DNA of 36,721 nt from Bacteroidales bacterium (GTDB lineage: Bacteria > Bacteroidota > Bacteroidia > Bacteroidales > VadinHA17), in contig JAGGXD010000270.1 in NCBI GenBank assembly GCA_021163295.1, positions 1 through 36,721 on the forward strand. The letters run 5' to 3'. Of the stretch, positions 1 through 9,216 are shown one piece after another. The notes below the pieces were generated by a model that saw only the letters and a list, made by a program, of their open reading frames with translations, was not told the DNA's origin and ran no database searches. Within the stretch, counting starts at the first letter, position 1. The number at the start of each line of letters is the position of its first letter. Both the position numbers and the translations under genes were made by a program.

Positions 1-2
1 GG

Positions 3-1208
3 ATGACAGGCACTTCATATAACGGCACTCTGCCTGTTGCAGCAGCAACCACAGGTGTTGAAGGACTGGAGGCAATAATCCCTATCGCACCAAACACATC
101 ATATTATCATTATTATCGCTCAAACGGATTAATCCGGTCACCCGGAGGTTGGTTGGGTGAAGATATTGATGTTCTTTACGACTTTATCCATAGTGGAGAT
201 GAATCGAAGCGGGAATATAGCAACGCCACCATACGAGACAAAGAAATGGCAGATGGTATGGACAGGATAAAAGGTGATTACAATGAATTCTGGGCTGGTC
301 GTGATTACCTGAACGATATAGAACCGATGAAGGCAGCATTACTAATGTCTCATGGTTTTAACGATTGGAATGTTGTTCCCGAACACAGTCTCCGGATCTA
401 CGAAGCAGCAAAAGCAAAAGGCATTCCTGCTCAAATATTCTACCACCAGGGTGGACATGGCGGACCGCCGCCAATGAAAATGATGAACCGGTGGTTTACC
501 CGTTATCTGCATGGTGTAGAGAATGGAGTTGAGAATGACCCCAAAGCATGGATTGTGCGAGAGAATGACAAAAGAACCGATCCGACTCCATACGAAGATT
601 ATCCCAATCCAAAAGCGTCTGATGTTACGTTGTATCTCACTGCAGGCGCCCCTGAAAGTGGGAAATTAAATACTACACTTGTCTCCGGACAGGGAAAAGA
701 AACATTGGTCGACAATTTCTCCTTTTCAGGTGCAACATTAGCAAAAGCTGAAATTACAAATCACCGGCTGATATATCTTACTCCAAAGCTTTCTGAAGAG
801 GTTCACATTTCCGGAAAACCAAAAATCACAATTAAGTTGTCCAGTAGCAAACCGGCTGTAAATCTTTCCGTCTGGCTGGTTTCTTTACCATGGACAGAAA
901 GAAAAAATACAAAAATCACCGACAACCTAATTACCCGCGGTTGGGCAGATCCTCAAAATTATCGCTCTTTAACCAACAGTGAGCCTTTGGAACCCGGCAA
1001 GTTCTATGAAATGTCCTTCGAACTGCAACCCGATGATCAGGTGATACCTAAGGGGCAACAAATTGGCCTTTTGATATTTTCAAGTGACCGTGAGTTCACG
1101 CTAAGACCCTGGCCGGGTACTGAATTAACTGTTGATTTAGATGCAACAAAAATCACCTTACCTGTAGTAGGAGGCACTGAAGCATTTATCAATGCGATAA
1201 AAAAATAA
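3..1208 (+). CDS. Xaa-Pro dipeptidyl-peptidase / CocE-NonD (S15) family hydrolase, 5' truncated by the window edge
   Basis: GTSYNG nucleophile motif at the very N-terminus of the ORF, LLMSHGFNDWNVVPEHS, FYHQGGHGGPP (catalytic His region), and a C-terminal beta-rich PepX-C-like domain. The ORF starts too close to the nucleophile to be complete. Confidence 0.85.
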   Translation: MTGTSYNGTLPVAAATTGVEGLEAIIPIAPNTSYYHYYRSNGLIRSPGGWLGEDIDVLYDFIHSGDESKREYSNATIRDKEMADGMDRIKGDYNEFWAGRDYLNDIEPMKAALLMSHGFNDWNVVPEHSLRIYEAAKAKGIPAQIFYHQGGHGGPPPMKMMNRWFTRYLHGVENGVENDPKAWIVRENDKRTDPTPYEDYPNPKASDVTLYLTAGAPESGKLNTTLVSGQGKETLVDNFSFSGATLAKAEITNHRLIYLTPKLSEEVHISGKPKITIKLSSSKPAVNLSVWLVSLPWTERKNTKITDNLITRGWADPQNYRSLTNSEPLEPGKFYEMSFELQPDDQVIPKGQQIGLLIFSSDREFTLRPWPGTELTVDLDATKITLPVVGGTEAFINAIKK

Positions 1209-1219
1209 AAATAAAAATA

Positions 1220-2482
1220 ATGAAAAAAAACAAAATTATTCCGCTATTACTAACAGGTGTTATTTCAATTCTAACCTCATGTAATGAGGCAGAGGTAAAT
1301 TCTAACAATAAAGAAGCTAATAAAACTAATGTCGTAAGGACTGATGGAAAACAATTGATTGCCTCTGAAGGAAATCCGATTATTTTAAAAGGAACCAATT
1401 TAGGTAATTGGCTGGTGCCTGAAGGATATATGTTTAAAATGAACCAGGTTAACTCACCACGAAAAATAAACGAACTACTATATGAATTAATTGGTCCCGA
1501 TAGTTTGAAATTATTCTGGGATGATTATTTGAATAATTACATATCACAAGACGATATTAAATTTCTGAAAAGAATTGGTTGTAATCATATTCGTTTACCC
1601 TTTCATTATAAATTGTTTACCGATGATCTTTATATGGGGAAAAGAAATGCCGGATTTAAATACTTTGACAGAGTAATTGAATGGTGCAGAGAAGAAAATA
1701 TTTATGTCTTACTGGATATGCATTGTGCCCCCGGGGGACAGACCGGTGATAATATTGACGATAGTTATGGTTATCCTTATCTTTTCCAGAGTTTATCCTC
1801 GCAAGACTTATTGAGTGAGATATGGGTAAAAATAGCTGACAAATATAAAAATGACCCAATAGTCATTGGCTATGATATAATAAATGAACCATTTGCACAT
1901 TACTTTGTTGAAGAAATAGAAGATTATAACCACAAATTATTTATGTTATACCAACGAATAATTAAAGATATGCGCCAGGTTGATCCGAACCATATTATTT
2001 TCCTTAACGGATCTGTTTGGAGTGGAAATTTCGATGTGTTCGAAGACATAATTGATGATAATATCGTATATGAGTTTCATAAATACTGGTTTGATGTAAA
2101 TCAGGACGCCATACAAGTTTACCTGGATTTCAGAGAAGAACATCAGGTTCCTGTTTATATAGGCGAAACAGGTGAGAACACAGACAAGTGGGTAACCGAT
2201 TTCAGAATATTATTAGATGATTTTAACATTAATTGGTGCTTCTGGCCCTATAAGAAAATGAATAATACAAGAGGTATTATGAATTTTAAAGAACCTGAAA
2301 ACTATCATTTGATTTCTGAGTACGCTGAAAGTAACCGTAGTTCGTATGTCAATATTAGAAAAAACAGACCTGATATATTGAAAGTTCAAGCTGCTCTGAA
2401 TGATTTTTTAGAGAACTGCCTTTATGAAAATAGTTATCCAAATACAGGATATATTAAAGGACTCAACTTTGAAATTAAGTAA
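1220..2482 (+). CDS. Glycoside hydrolase family 5 (cellulase-like) lipoprotein
   Basis: Lipobox-like signal (ISILTSC), GTNLGNWLVPEG, HIRLPFHY, YDIINEPFA (acid/base Glu) and VYIGETGEN (nucleophile Glu). Confidence 0.85.
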   Translation: MKKNKIIPLLLTGVISILTSCNEAEVNSNNKEANKTNVVRTDGKQLIASEGNPIILKGTNLGNWLVPEGYMFKMNQVNSPRKINELLYELIGPDSLKLFWDDYLNNYISQDDIKFLKRIGCNHIRLPFHYKLFTDDLYMGKRNAGFKYFDRVIEWCREENIYVLLDMHCAPGGQTGDNIDDSYGYPYLFQSLSSQDLLSEIWVKIADKYKNDPIVIGYDIINEPFAHYFVEEIEDYNHKLFMLYQRIIKDMRQVDPNHIIFLNGSVWSGNFDVFEDIIDDNIVYEFHKYWFDVNQDAIQVYLDFREEHQVPVYIGETGENTDKWVTDFRILLDDFNINWCFWPYKKMNNTRGIMNFKEPENYHLISEYAESNRSSYVNIRKNRPDILKVQAALNDFLENCLYENSYPNTGYIKGLNFEIK

Positions 2483-2540
2483 AAATCTACGTAATATCTA
2501 AACACCCAATTATTCTTAAAACAGAATTAATAATAATACA

Positions 2541-4010
2541 ATGAAAAAGCATGCCTTTTATATTTGTATCGCTCTGCTTTCCATGCAAATACAAACAGCA
2601 ACAGCGCATTCAGGGAAGCCAAAATACCATATTATTATTGATTCTGACGGAGCGGTTGATGATATGCGGGCTATTACAATGTTTTTAGCATGCAACGATG
2701 TTCAGGTTTTAGGAATAACCGGTTCTCAGGGATCTGTAAAGCCTTATTCTGCCGCTATAAAAATCCATTCCTTATTAACTGATTTTTTTCACCAGGGAAT
2801 ACCTGTGGGTGTCGGCGAAACATTAAACTGTGACCTTCCCGAATGGAATGACTTTTCGGAATCAATTCACTGGGGAAAAAATATACCTGACAGGTCGGTT
2901 AAATTTCCCGAAGCTATTGACCTGATGAATAACATTGTTAAAGACTACACTGAAAAGATAATTTTGATAGCATTGGGAGGGTTTACAAACTATGCCGAAT
3001 GGCTAAAAACCAAACCGGAAAATATTCAAAAAATTGAACGAATAATCTGGTATAATGACAAGGATATAGAACAAGGCTTTAATTATCAGATAGATAAAGC
3101 CAGCTTTGACTTTATTAAAACATTGAATATACCTATTCAAATTGTTTCAGATACACGGGATGATTTACTCTGCGACACTACATTCCTTAACAATTTACAA
3201 AAGGTTAATTCTGCTTATGCAAAGCAAATTGTGAATGTGCATAAGCAAGCACCAGCATTGGAAAAAGTTCTTCAAAACCATTTGTTGCTTTGGGATGATT
3301 TGCTTCCCCTGTTTCTTTCCTGCCCAATTATTTTTAATACCAATGAGCAAAAAGATAATATCACCTACGTACACCTCGAAAAACAAATTCCAAAGGACTT
3401 TATAACAAAAATGATCACTACACTATTAATTTCCGGTACAGAAACAAACAACAGGGTTTTTCAGAAATTTCCGGTTGATACGATGCTGTACAAAAAGCCT
3501 GTAGCCAAAATTCAAGCGCGTACAATAGAAGATTTCGGACTAATTGAATGGAAGGCAATTGTCATGACCAATGAAATACACGGGCATACAGGTATCTATT
3601 CTATTATTGGTGCAAAAATGGGAATACGTGCCTGTGAGTATTTTAATGTTGGAATTAATAATTTGCATGTGATTTCGTTTGCCGGTAAAAAACCGCCATT
3701 AAGTTGCTTGAATGATGGTATTCAGATAAGCACCGGGGCAACTATTGGTCAGGGACTTATTGAAATATCCGATACAATTTGCACTATACCAACTGCAATT
3801 TTTGAGTTTAATAATAAACGAATAAAAATAAAATTAAAGGAAATATTAACACAAAAAATTCAGGATGATATAAAAAAAGGTGTTCAATTATATAACCTTT
3901 CAGAGCGATATTGGCTGTATATCGAAGAACTTGCCATACAGTACTGGGCAAATTTTAGCAGATATGATATATTTGAGATTGAAAAAATTGATTCGCCTCC
4001 TTATAAGTAA
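2541..4010 (+). CDS. Secreted fusion: N-terminal inosine-uridine nucleoside hydrolase-like domain plus C-terminal FmdE-like domain
   Basis: N-terminal signal peptide; HIIIDSDGAVDDMRAI (DxDxxxDD metal motif of PF01156-type hydrolases) and a late WDDLLPLFLSCP motif; C-terminal EIHGHTG...SCLNDGIQISTGATIGQGLIEI resembles the FmdE family (HGHxCPG...CxxDxIQxxTGCTxGKGNL). Confidence 0.7.
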   Translation: MKKHAFYICIALLSMQIQTATAHSGKPKYHIIIDSDGAVDDMRAITMFLACNDVQVLGITGSQGSVKPYSAAIKIHSLLTDFFHQGIPVGVGETLNCDLPEWNDFSESIHWGKNIPDRSVKFPEAIDLMNNIVKDYTEKIILIALGGFTNYAEWLKTKPENIQKIERIIWYNDKDIEQGFNYQIDKASFDFIKTLNIPIQIVSDTRDDLLCDTTFLNNLQKVNSAYAKQIVNVHKQAPALEKVLQNHLLLWDDLLPLFLSCPIIFNTNEQKDNITYVHLEKQIPKDFITKMITTLLISGTETNNRVFQKFPVDTMLYKKPVAKIQARTIEDFGLIEWKAIVMTNEIHGHTGIYSIIGAKMGIRACEYFNVGINNLHVISFAGKKPPLSCLNDGIQISTGATIGQGLIEISDTICTIPTAIFEFNNKRIKIKLKEILTQKIQDDIKKGVQLYNLSERYWLYIEELAIQYWANFSRYDIFEIEKIDSPPYK

Positions 4011-4180
4011 ATATCCACCCTCAAAGAAGGTTGATTTCTAAGATTGATTAAAACTCTTATAAGAACCTAAAATAAAAAAGTCAGGTTAATAGAAGCTTGT
4101 AAATGTAATATGGATAATCATTAATCCTGATTTTACTACCTTTTATCCTTTTATTATAACCAACCGGTAACTTTTCTTTT

Positions 4181-4202
4181 TTCATCTTGAAACTAAGATG
4201 AA
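4181..4202. promoter_or_regulatory. Perfect inverted repeat TTCATCTT-N6-AAGATGAA upstream of the TonB receptor
   Basis: 8-bp perfect arms, 6-nt spacer, 22 nt upstream of the ATG at 4225. Confidence 0.5.
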
Positions 4203-4224
4203 TATTTGCTTAAATAATTAAGAG

Positions 4225-6375
4225 ATGAAGACTTTCTTATTAGCAATTATTTATATTACTCTTTCAACAAGTTTATTCTGCCAGTCAGTTATAATTGGTT
4301 CCATATTAACAAAAAAAGGGAAGCCTGTTGCAGGTGCAAATATATATTTTAAAAACACTTTTCAGGGCACTAGTTCCGATGCATCAGGGCACTTTTCCTT
4401 TAAACCTATTTTATCAGGGGAACAGGTACTTATTGCCAGTTTCCTGGGATATCATTCCCATGAAGAACCGATTGTACTTGTAAATGACACGATTCATTTT
4501 TCAATTGTCCTCACCGAAGACAAAACCCATCTTAACGAAGTTGTTATCACAGCAGGGATTTTTGAAGCCGGTGACGAAAAAAAATCGGCAGTATTAAGTA
4601 CGCTGGACATGGCTACAAATTCACAAGGATTTGGGGATCTCTATATGGCACTCAACTCTCTACCCGGTACCAGTACAGCCGATGATGAAGGGGGCTTACT
4701 TGTACGCGGCGGCGAAAGGTATGAAACAAAGACTTTTATTGACGGATTACTGGTAGAAAGCCCCTATACTACGAAAATGCCCAGTGTTCCGGTCAGGGGG
4801 AAATTCTCTCCCATGTTATTCAGGGGGACCATATTTAGTACCGGTGGTTATTCTGCCGAATACGGGCAGGCCCTCTCCTCAGCGCTGATCCTGAATACAA
4901 CTGCCTTGGCTAAAGACGACGAAACAAACATAGCCCTTTATTCTTCAGCAGCGAACCTCACAAAAATTAAAAAATGGAAAAAAATTTCAATATCTTCAAT
5001 AACGCAATACATGAACATGCAACCATTCTATAACCTTGCCAGGTCAAATATTAAATGGGAGGAAGCCCCTGAAAGCCTGACCGAAACCCTGGTATTCAGG
5101 CAAAAAATAAATCAGGAAGGAATGCTGAAAGCGATGGGGTTTTTTACCTCTGAAAAGAATTCACTTCTCTATCCCAATCTGGATACCGGCTTCGATGATT
5201 TGGTTGGGAATCAAAATCAAAACTTCTTTTTCCTTTCTTCTTACAAAGACCAGGTTGGCGAATCCATTTTACACACCGGTATTTCCTTAAATCGCGATGA
5301 CACAAAAATGAATGTTAACAACAATGGAATGAAAGATCTGAATAGATCGGCACAGGTAAAACTGACGGTCACAAATTCACCTTATGAAAAAATAACGGTA
5401 AAATTCGGAGGCGATATTTATTATAAGAAATTCGGCAGGGAGTATTTAACAGATAATAAAGGCACAGGCTTTCAATGGGATTATGAAACTATCAATACAT
5501 CGGCATTTTCCGAATTAAACATACGTGTTGGCAATAAAATAACACTGAGACCCGGTATCCGGTTTGAGCATCTTGGATTAACAAAAAAAGCTTGTGTTTC
5601 ACCCAGGTTATCAGCTGCTTATCAAATATCTGCGGCGAGTCAAATTTCATTTGCTTATGGTAAATTCACTCAATTACCTGAAGACAACAGCCTTATTTAT
5701 AATACAGGATTGTCGTGCGAAAGAGCCAATCATTTAATTCTGAATTACCAGATAATAAAGGACAATCGTATTTTCAGAGTGGAGGCGTATCATAAAAAGT
5801 ACACTCAACTGGTTAAATACAATACACTTTATGCAACCGATCCCACAACATACTCCAATGCAGGAAGCGGTTACGCCCGTGGCATTGACATTTTTTTCCG
5901 GGACAGGGAAAGTATTAAAAACGGCGATTTCTGGCTTGCCTATTCTTTTATCGATAGCAAACGTGATTATCGTGATTTTGAATTCCGCCATGTACCCGGA
6001 TTTATTACAAAGCATAATCTTTCGCTTCAATACAAACACTATTTTGAAAAAATTGATTCATACTTTGGCACCAACTACAATTTTGCTTCGGGCAGGCCAT
6101 ATATCGACCCGAACTTCGGAGATTCTGTTCTTGAAACAAAAAATTATCATAACCTCAGTGTAAGCATTTTTCACTTTACCGAATGGTTTGGAAAATTTAC
6201 CATGCTGCATATTCAGGTTTCCAACCTGTTGGGATTTAACCATATTTTCGGATATCGCTTTGCCGGAAACACTGGTTTAGAAGGTAATTACCTATCCCTG
6301 CCCATACTCCCTCCCAGTAAACGTATGATTGTGTTCGGGATTTATATCTGCCTTCAAAACCAGACTCAATTCTGA
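4225..6375 (+). CDS. TonB-dependent receptor with N-terminal carboxypeptidase-like regulatory domain
   Basis: Signal peptide, IIGSILTKKGKPVAGANIYFKNTFQGTSSDASGHFSF (CarboxypepD_reg-like), plug-like LVRGGERYETKTFIDGLLV, and a beta-barrel with YGKFTQLPE-type strands. Confidence 0.88.
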   Translation: MKTFLLAIIYITLSTSLFCQSVIIGSILTKKGKPVAGANIYFKNTFQGTSSDASGHFSFKPILSGEQVLIASFLGYHSHEEPIVLVNDTIHFSIVLTEDKTHLNEVVITAGIFEAGDEKKSAVLSTLDMATNSQGFGDLYMALNSLPGTSTADDEGGLLVRGGERYETKTFIDGLLVESPYTTKMPSVPVRGKFSPMLFRGTIFSTGGYSAEYGQALSSALILNTTALAKDDETNIALYSSAANLTKIKKWKKISISSITQYMNMQPFYNLARSNIKWEEAPESLTETLVFRQKINQEGMLKAMGFFTSEKNSLLYPNLDTGFDDLVGNQNQNFFFLSSYKDQVGESILHTGISLNRDDTKMNVNNNGMKDLNRSAQVKLTVTNSPYEKITVKFGGDIYYKKFGREYLTDNKGTGFQWDYETINTSAFSELNIRVGNKITLRPGIRFEHLGLTKKACVSPRLSAAYQISAASQISFAYGKFTQLPEDNSLIYNTGLSCERANHLILNYQIIKDNRIFRVEAYHKKYTQLVKYNTLYATDPTTYSNAGSGYARGIDIFFRDRESIKNGDFWLAYSFIDSKRDYRDFEFRHVPGFITKHNLSLQYKHYFEKIDSYFGTNYNFASGRPYIDPNFGDSVLETKNYHNLSVSIFHFTEWFGKFTMLHIQVSNLLGFNHIFGYRFAGNTGLEGNYLSLPILPPSKRMIVFGIYICLQNQTQF

Positions 6376-6399
6376 TTTTTAATAAATAATACTTTAACA

Positions 6400-7050
6400 A
6401 TGAAAAAAACAGCTATACTGATTTTAATCATCTTAACCTTTCAAACAGTTTTCTCCCAGGATACGGCATATTATTCCATTTTGCGCAGGAGCATTTATAT
6501 TTCAAATCAAGGATATAGTTCTGAAAATTTCCTTGAACTGGCAAATACCTGCGAAAGGATTATTGCATTAAAACCGGGTGAATGGCTTCCTCACTATTAT
6601 TGTGCATATGCTTATATAAACATGAGTTTTATTGAAAAAAATACGAGCACAAAAGATGCTTATTGTAAAAAAGCAAAGGATCTGATCGTCAAAACCAGGG
6701 AATTAAATCCGTATGATTCAGAACCGGATGTTCTTGAAACGTTACTTTGTTATGCCCTGATGGAAATTACCCCGATGGTTAACGGACCATTATATATGCC
6801 AAAAGCTAATAATGCGTTGAAAATGGCAAAAGAGAAGAATCCTGACAATCCCAGAATTTATTATCTGCAGGGTAAATCAACCATGTACATACCCGGATTT
6901 ATGGGAGGAGGAAAAGAAGCAGCCATACCTTTATTTCAAAAGGCAATGGAACTTTATGAAAAATTTACTCCCGAAACTGATATCCATCCTTCCTGGGGAA
7001 AAAGCGATACAGCCAAACTTCTTGAAAAATGCAAAAATACAAATGAATAA
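6400..7050 (+). CDS. Secreted/periplasmic TPR-like protein
   Basis: Signal peptide (MKKTAILILIILTFQTVFSQ) and helical repeats such as NPDNPRIYYLQGKSTMYIPGFMGGGKEAAIPLFQKAMELYEKF; 25 bp downstream of the TonB receptor. Confidence 0.65.
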   Translation: MKKTAILILIILTFQTVFSQDTAYYSILRRSIYISNQGYSSENFLELANTCERIIALKPGEWLPHYYCAYAYINMSFIEKNTSTKDAYCKKAKDLIVKTRELNPYDSEPDVLETLLCYALMEITPMVNGPLYMPKANNALKMAKEKNPDNPRIYYLQGKSTMYIPGFMGGGKEAAIPLFQKAMELYEKFTPETDIHPSWGKSDTAKLLEKCKNTNE

Positions 7051-7100
7051 ATCTTTTGTTTAAAGATTAGAATTCGTAGTTTTAAATTTGATTTGATACA

Positions 7101-8135
7101 ATGTCTGCAAATTTTTTAAAAAAGTATTACAAAAAGATATTGGTATATCTGGTGGCTCCAATTTCTATTGGGCTGCTGATTGTATTAATGTCATATCCCC
7201 AGGGTATATTTCAGATTGATATTCTGTCCTATGTTTTTGTATACTCTTATTCCATAGGGATTCCTTACATGCTGGTTTCCGCAATTATCGAATTGCAACT
7301 TGAAAAACGTATCCGCTGGCTTAACAAACCGTTTAAACGTTTTGTTATAACTGCCTTGCTGGAAACGATCTGGGCTTTCCTGCTAATCCTGTTAATTCAT
7401 TACATTTTCTTTTTCAGGATCAGGGGTGAAAATATGTCCCTAATATATGAGCGGACTATCAGTGCATTTATTTATGCTGCCATTTTTATTGTTTTAGGTG
7501 TAATGATCCAAAACAGTATTTTTTTCTTTAAGAACTGGAAGCAGGCAGCTGTTAATGAAGAAATATTAAAAAGAGAGATTCTTTTAGTTGAATTTGAAGC
7601 TCTGAAAAATCAGATTAACCCGCATTTTTTATTTAACAACCTTACCGCACTAACTTCGCTGGTATATAGTGACCAGGATAAAGCTGCACTGTTTATTGAC
7701 CAACTGGCTAATGTATTCCGCTATATTCTTGAATTTCGGGAAAAAGAAGTAGTTGATTTACCCACCGAAAAAAAACTGTTAAACAATGTTGCTTACCTTT
7801 ACAAAATAAGGTATGAAAACGGACTGCAACTTAAAATCGATTTACCTGATGAAAAAAGCAAATATGTAATCCCGATGGCTTTACAAATGTTACTCGAAAA
7901 TACAATAAAACACAATGCCCTTTCGCCCGAAAAACCACTGAATGTTGAGATTATACTGGAGGGGGATTATATATCTGTAACTAATAATATTCAGCCAAAA
8001 ACCACAATTCAACATTCAAACAAACTTGGATTAAAAAACATTCAGGCGAGATACAACTATTTATCCGACAAGGAAGTAATTGTAAAAAAAATTAATCATT
8101 TATTTGTTGTTAAAATACCCGTTTTAAATAAATAA
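7101..8135 (+). CDS. LytS-type sensor histidine kinase (His_kinase PF06580-like) with N-terminal transmembrane region
   Basis: Multiple N-terminal hydrophobic segments; ALKNQINPHFLFNNLTALTSLV phospho-acceptor motif; MALQMLLENTIKHN N-box. Confidence 0.9.
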   Translation: MSANFLKKYYKKILVYLVAPISIGLLIVLMSYPQGIFQIDILSYVFVYSYSIGIPYMLVSAIIELQLEKRIRWLNKPFKRFVITALLETIWAFLLILLIHYIFFFRIRGENMSLIYERTISAFIYAAIFIVLGVMIQNSIFFFKNWKQAAVNEEILKREILLVEFEALKNQINPHFLFNNLTALTSLVYSDQDKAALFIDQLANVFRYILEFREKEVVDLPTEKKLLNNVAYLYKIRYENGLQLKIDLPDEKSKYVIPMALQMLLENTIKHNALSPEKPLNVEIILEGDYISVTNNIQPKTTIQHSNKLGLKNIQARYNYLSDKEVIVKKINHLFVVKIPVLNK

Positions 8136-8137
8136 CC

Positions 8138-8908
8138 ATGATAAATGCATTAATCATTGAAGATGAAAAACCAGCAGCAGAACATCTGCAAAAACTGATA
8201 AATTCAATTGGTTTTGAAATTCATGTCAAAGGAATTATAGGTTCTGTAAAAGGAACGGCAGACTGGCTTAATGCTAATCCGCACCCCGATTTGATTTTTA
8301 TGGACATTCAACTCTCCGATGGACTAAGTTTTGAAATTTTTGATTACGTTAAAATAACCTGCCCGGTAATCTTCACAACCGCTTACGAAGAATATGCCAT
8401 CAAAGCCTTTAAAGTAAACAGTATCGATTACCTGTTAAAACCTGTTAGCGTGGAATCACTGTCATTTTCTGTTGAAAAATTTCTGTCTCAAAACAGACAG
8501 AAAATAAATCAAAATAGCGATTTATTTCACTACCAGGTGGAACAGGTAATGCAATTGCTGACCAAACGTTTTAAAGCAAGGTTTGTTGTGAATGCCGGTG
8601 TACATATCAAATCCGTGATAATTGAAAAAGTTAACTGTTTTTACAGCCTTGAAAAAGCTACTTATTTACTTGACAACAAAGGGAGATCATACGATATTAA
8701 TTATATACTGGATCAACTGGAACAACTTACCGACCCTGATATTTTTTTTAGGATTAACAGGAAATACCTCGTAAACCGAAATACAATAACAGATATCATC
8801 TCTTATTCCAGCACCAAACTCAAAATAAAAATAAATCATATCAGTGATGATGATATATTTGTAAGCAGAAGCAGAACAAAGGATTTCAAGCTATGGCTTG
8901 ATATGTAA
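8138..8908 (+). CDS. LytTR-family response regulator
   Basis: ALIIEDEKPAAEHLQKL receiver start, DLIFMDIQLSDG phospho-acceptor, DYLLKPV, and a C-terminal LytTR domain (FFRINRKYLVNRNTI). Starts 3 bp after the kinase. Confidence 0.92.
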   Translation: MINALIIEDEKPAAEHLQKLINSIGFEIHVKGIIGSVKGTADWLNANPHPDLIFMDIQLSDGLSFEIFDYVKITCPVIFTTAYEEYAIKAFKVNSIDYLLKPVSVESLSFSVEKFLSQNRQKINQNSDLFHYQVEQVMQLLTKRFKARFVVNAGVHIKSVIIEKVNCFYSLEKATYLLDNKGRSYDINYILDQLEQLTDPDIFFRINRKYLVNRNTITDIISYSSTKLKIKINHISDDDIFVSRSRTKDFKLWLDM

Positions 8909-9020
8909 AACTCAAGACCTCATTTTACTCCCATATTTAATGCATCAACAATTGCCCGAAGGATAAAATTCTTATTTTGTGTTATATTCGTAAAATAAAC
9001 AAAATAAAGGAGGAAAAATC

Positions 9021-9203
9021 ATGAAACAAGAAATTCAATGTGGTGCACCTTCAGGTGCGATTTATGGCCTGGGGCTTATTGGAGCAGCAGTTTATTTTAT
9101 TTCCCATGCCGCTGGCTTCTGGATGGGTGTATTAGGAATTTTAAAGGCCATTGTTTGGCCGGCATTTCTCGTCTATGAAGCATTCAAACATTTAGGAATG
9201 TAA
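9021..9203 (+). CDS. Small (60 aa) membrane protein of unknown function
   Basis: Strong Shine-Dalgarno-like aaaggaggaaaaatcATG; predicted hydrophobic segments (AIYGLGLIGAAVYFISHAAGFWMGVLGILKAIVWPAFLVYEAF). Confidence 0.75.
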   Translation: MKQEIQCGAPSGAIYGLGLIGAAVYFISHAAGFWMGVLGILKAIVWPAFLVYEAFKHLGM

Positions 9204-9216
9204 TACTTAAAAGAAG

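Noticed and set aside
1198-1230. AAAAAT-type A-rich repeat at the S15/GH5 junction, considered as a phase-variable repeat
   Set aside because: Short and imperfect; A-rich leaders are normal ribosome-binding regions in Bacteroidetes.
4055-4064. TCTTATAAGA 10-bp palindrome
   Set aside because: Short AT-rich palindrome expected by chance; weaker than the 4181-4202 repeat.
5831-6163. 110-aa alternative-frame ORF inside the TonB receptor
   Set aside because: Fully contained in a confident receptor gene, low-complexity translation, no domain motif; typical shadow ORF.
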